A DNA stretch of 13,306 bases, from assembly GCA_003153655.1 (NCBI GenBank), contig PMAK01000151.1:24677-37982 (forward strand). Reading direction: 5' to 3'. This DNA is from Phycisphaerales bacterium. GTDB lineage: Bacteria > Planctomycetota > Phycisphaerae > Tepidisphaerales > Tepidisphaeraceae. Shown piece by piece: positions 13,141-13,306 of this stretch (position 1 is its first letter; each line of letters starts with the position of its first letter). A program made the translations under genes and the position numbers. Below the pieces are notes generated by a model. The model made no database searches. It was given only the letters and a program-made list of their open reading frames with translations, and was not told the DNA's origin.

Positions 13141-13306
13141 ATGCGTTTGAAGAATTGGCTGGCAGTCAGTGGGTATATCGTCGCCGCCTCCCTGACGACC
13201 GGAATCGCCTCCGCCTCACAGACAACCTTTTTATATCAAGGCTCAGGCGCCAGCACGCCCGCCTCCCAAGGCTGGCTATTCCCCGTGACCATCGGCGCTT
13301 CCGCAA
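13141..13306 (+). CDS. Secreted protein, N-terminal fragment (3' end outside the window)
   Basis: ATG 13141 follows GGAAGGG (13127-13133), and the frame stays open for 55 codons to the window end. Residues 1-26 are a signal peptide (basic MRLKN, hydrophobic WLAVSGYIVAASLTTGIA, likely cut at ASAS-Q). The visible mature part, TTFLYQGSGASTPASQGWLF, resembles the beginnings of planctomycete secreted proteins that go on to lectin-like or PEP-CTERM regions; this cannot be confirmed here. The gene is divergent from the aldo/keto reductase relative. The 242 bp between them carry an AT-richer stretch (13091-13115) but no promoter I can call. Confidence 0.75.
   Translation, partial: MRLKNWLAVSGYIVAASLTTGIASASQTTFLYQGSGASTPASQGWLFPVTIGASA

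Overview
The window looks like a piece of a Planctomycetota chromosome, most likely class Phycisphaerae near the Tepidisphaerales. This is inference from gene content, not a phylogenetic placement. The clues are a secreted Gly-rich protein ending in two dockerin-like calcium loops plus a PEP-CTERM sorting tail, an ECF-type sigma factor with its own membrane anchor and extracytoplasmic domain, small conserved proteins of a planctomycete type, and a GC-rich coding style with C or G in most third codon positions.

Left part (1-6200, all + strand): the 3' end of an unrecognised gene (2-673), a gene-poor stretch holding at most a tiny broken ORF, a small Gln/Gly-rich disordered protein (1036-1284) with a hairpin after it, a second longer hairpin (1369-1415), the membrane-anchored sigma factor (1544-3079), and the 961-residue surface protein (3262-6147). 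The surface protein has its own sigma-70 type promoter, a leader with a four-run G-quadruplex motif, and a strong terminator-like hairpin behind it.

Middle part (6300-8130): a periplasmic D-Ala-D-Ala carboxypeptidase/endopeptidase of the PBP4 (S13) family on the + strand, convergent with a small conserved protein on the - strand (7881-8123). A perfect 16-bp palindrome lies between them.

Accessory part (8200-10900, - strand): a type II toxin-antitoxin pair (antitoxin, then RelE/ParE toxin), a decayed serine recombinase fragment directly behind the toxin stop, and an apparently intact DUF262-HNH nuclease of the kind linked to phage defence. The block ends about 120 bp from the 5' end of a tRNA-Arg(CCG) gene on the + strand. 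It reads as a small, eroded mobile or defence island in an otherwise ordinary region.

Right part (11100-13306): a two-gene - strand unit made of an aldo/keto reductase relative lacking two catalytic residues and a downstream membrane protein with a five-cysteine C-terminal cluster. A divergent + strand gene for a secreted protein begins there and is cut by the window end.
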